Origin: CAZDYP01 sp964509505
Lineage (GTDB): Bacteria; Chloroflexota; Anaerolineae; JACRMK01
DNA: 5,051 bases
NCBI GenBank assembly: GCA_964509505.1
Contig: CAZDYP010000255.1
Location: forward strand, 1-5,051
Direction of reading: 5' to 3'
A model generated the notes under the pieces. The model did not search any database. It was given only the letters and a program-made list of their open reading frames with translations, and was not told the DNA's origin. Positions within the stretch are counted from its first letter, which is position 1. Each line of letters begins with the position of its first letter. Both the position numbers and the translations under genes were made by a program. Positions 3,689-5,051 of this stretch are shown here, in pieces.

Positions 3689-5051
3689 ATGTCATTTCTT
3701 CCACAGCTGCGCCTGCCTGCGCGTGAAACCGAACTACAACGCAACAGCTGGAACCTCTCGTTAGAGATTGCGTTCTTCGGCGTCCTGTTCGGTTTGCTTC
3801 AGACGTTCCTTAGCGTCTATGTAATTCGCTTGGGCGGTAACAACAACGTTATCGGCGTGCTGACGGCGATGACGCCGTTCATCTTGACGCTCTGCTCGTT
3901 CCCCGCCGCGCGCCTCGTAGAACGCGCGCCAAGCCGTATGAAGTTCATCCTCGTCACGGCGACGCTGCATCGCATGGGCGCCTTAGCGTTGGGCGTGATG
4001 CCCTGGCTCATCACCGCACATCAGCCCGAAGCCGTCGTCGTCATCGTCGCGCTAATGACGGTTCCGCAAACGATGGCGAGCATCGCGTTCTCCGCGATGT
4101 TTGCCGACGTCATACCCAATGAGCAACGCGCGCAGGTCGTCGCAGCGCGCAGCACACTGTTGGGTCTCTCGACGACGCTCGCTGCGTTCATCGGCGGACA
4201 GTTCTTGGGACTCTTGCCTACCACAGGTATCGCGTGGCTCGACGCGCTCTTCACGTTCCCACTGAACTATCAGAGCATGTTCATCGCTGGCTTCGTCATC
4301 AGCATGGTGAGCGTCTATTTCCTCAGTCGCATCACGGGTGGGGATAGCGTGACGCAACCGACGACAACTGCAGCGCAGAGCGGCGCCGTGCGCGGCAGTG
4401 TGATGACGCGCTTGCAACCCACATTCTCCATGTTGCGGCAATATCCGCTCTTCACCCGCTACGCGCTCTCGATGTTCATCGCGCACTGGGGCGTGTTCTT
4501 GCCGATTCCGCTCTACGCTATCTATTGGGTGAGGCATTTGCAGGCAAGCGATAACTTCGTCGGCTTGATTCTCGCCGTGCAAAGCCTCACGACGATGGTC
4601 GTCTATCCCATCTTGCCGCGCTTCGTCGCAACAATGGGCAATCGTCAGCTGGTCGCACTCTCGACGTTTTTAATGGCGAGCTATCCGCTGGCGACGGCGC
4701 TCACGACCACGCTCGAACCGTTGTTGCTGGTCGCCGTGTTGGGCGGCGTGAGCGGCGCAGCCTTTTCGCTGAGTACGTTCAATCTGTTGCTCGAAGTCAC
4801 GCCGCAAGAACGTCGCGCGAGTTTCATCGCCATTTTCACCGCCGCCGTCAATAGCGCGGGCTTCGTCGCACCATTCATCGGCACGGCGTTGTTGGCGGTC
4901 ATCGGCATCCGCGAAGATTTGTTCATCGGCTTCGCGCTGCGCTTTATCGGCTTTCTCACTTTCGTTTGGATGGTCGGCGTAAAAAGAGCGTCAGGCGTTC
5001 AAGTGTCGGGCGGCGCCGGGGGGCATGATGAAATGATTAAACACCAAGGGA
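3689..5051 (+). CDS. Major facilitator superfamily (MFS) transporter, 3' end beyond window
   Basis: The frame is open from ATG 3689 to the last base without a stop (454 codons plus one base), so the gene runs off the right edge, probably by only a short tail. It begins MSFLPQLRLPARETELQRN. About 12 membrane helices follow in two halves of roughly six, joined by a polar linker (about 214-250, rich in Thr, Gln and Ser). The two halves carry matching cytoplasmic-loop motifs: ADVIPNEQRAQVVAARS (139-155) and EVTPQERRASFIAIFTA (369-385). This is the P-x-E-x-R-A signature seen in many MFS proteins and reflects internal duplication. The last helix ends near residue 430, followed by KRASG and a Gly-rich tail. 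The substrate is unknown; drug/metabolite efflux or sugar uptake would both fit. There is no Shine-Dalgarno: the ATG directly follows the TAA of the preceding gene (TAAATG), which points to translational coupling. Confidence 0.85.
   Translation, partial: MSFLPQLRLPARETELQRNSWNLSLEIAFFGVLFGLLQTFLSVYVIRLGGNNNVIGVLTAMTPFILTLCSFPAARLVERAPSRMKFILVTATLHRMGALALGVMPWLITAHQPEAVVVIVALMTVPQTMASIAFSAMFADVIPNEQRAQVVAARSTLLGLSTTLAAFIGGQFLGLLPTTGIAWLDALFTFPLNYQSMFIAGFVISMVSVYFLSRITGGDSVTQPTTTAAQSGAVRGSVMTRLQPTFSMLRQYPLFTRYALSMFIAHWGVFLPIPLYAIYWVRHLQASDNFVGLILAVQSLTTMVVYPILPRFVATMGNRQLVALSTFLMASYPLATALTTTLEPLLLVAVLGGVSGAAFSLSTFNLLLEVTPQERRASFIAIFTAAVNSAGFVAPFIGTALLAVIGIREDLFIGFALRFIGFLTFVWMVGVKRASGVQVSGGAGGHDEMIKHQG

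Noticed and set aside
3169..3726. Rightward 185-codon frame overlapping the six-helix membrane protein
   Set aside because: Arg/His/Gln-rich out-of-frame shadow with no ribosome binding site; the membrane protein frame has clear helices and a good start.
4052..4582. Leftward 176-codon frame under the MFS gene
   Set aside because: The peptide is rich in His, Arg and Glu, as expected of antisense to GC-rich hydrophobic codons. The sense strand is a clear MFS transporter open through the whole stretch.

Overview
The window is ordinary chromosomal DNA, most likely from a member of the Chloroflexota (perhaps Anaerolineae-like). The best clue is the secreted, membrane-anchored protein at 1419-2150. 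Its ectodomain is almost entirely Thr-Pro-Asn repeats of the TNTPTPT type, which are very common in that phylum. Moderate to high GC, GC-rich wobble positions and Pro/Thr low complexity agree with this. The assignment is an inference from style, not from a marker gene.

Layout. Positions 1-55 (minus) hold the first 18 codons of an FAD-dependent oxidoreductase with a dinucleotide-binding motif, a strong ribosome binding site and a plausible promoter. Positions 56-372 carry no convincing protein gene. They do hold a perfect extended -10 promoter facing right (163-190), a set of mutually complementary segments, and a 10-bp hairpin at 337-369 followed by a short T-run, so a small structured RNA of about 180 nt is possible. 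Positions 373-516 (minus) encode a 47-residue single-pass membrane protein with its own promoter overlapping the end of birA. Positions 571-1308 (minus) encode a biotin--protein ligase without the N-terminal DNA-binding domain.

A divergent promoter region (1309-1418) separates birA from four rightward genes: the mucin-like membrane-anchored protein (1419-2150), a HIT-family nucleotide hydrolase/transferase (2213-2704), a six-helix membrane protein of unknown function (2777-3688), and an MFS transporter (3689 to beyond the right edge). The transporter reading frame is open to the last base with no stop codon. Its ATG directly abuts the TAA of the gene before it, so those two are almost certainly translationally coupled. 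Hairpins lie between the first and second and between the second and third of these genes, so the four need not form one operon.

There is no sign of a mobile element, CRISPR array, tRNA, rRNA or defence system. The points most worth a second look are the candidate small RNA at about 197-377, a C9 homopolymer inside the surface-protein gene, the hairpin sitting just before the HIT start codon, and a degenerate palindrome after the HIT gene.
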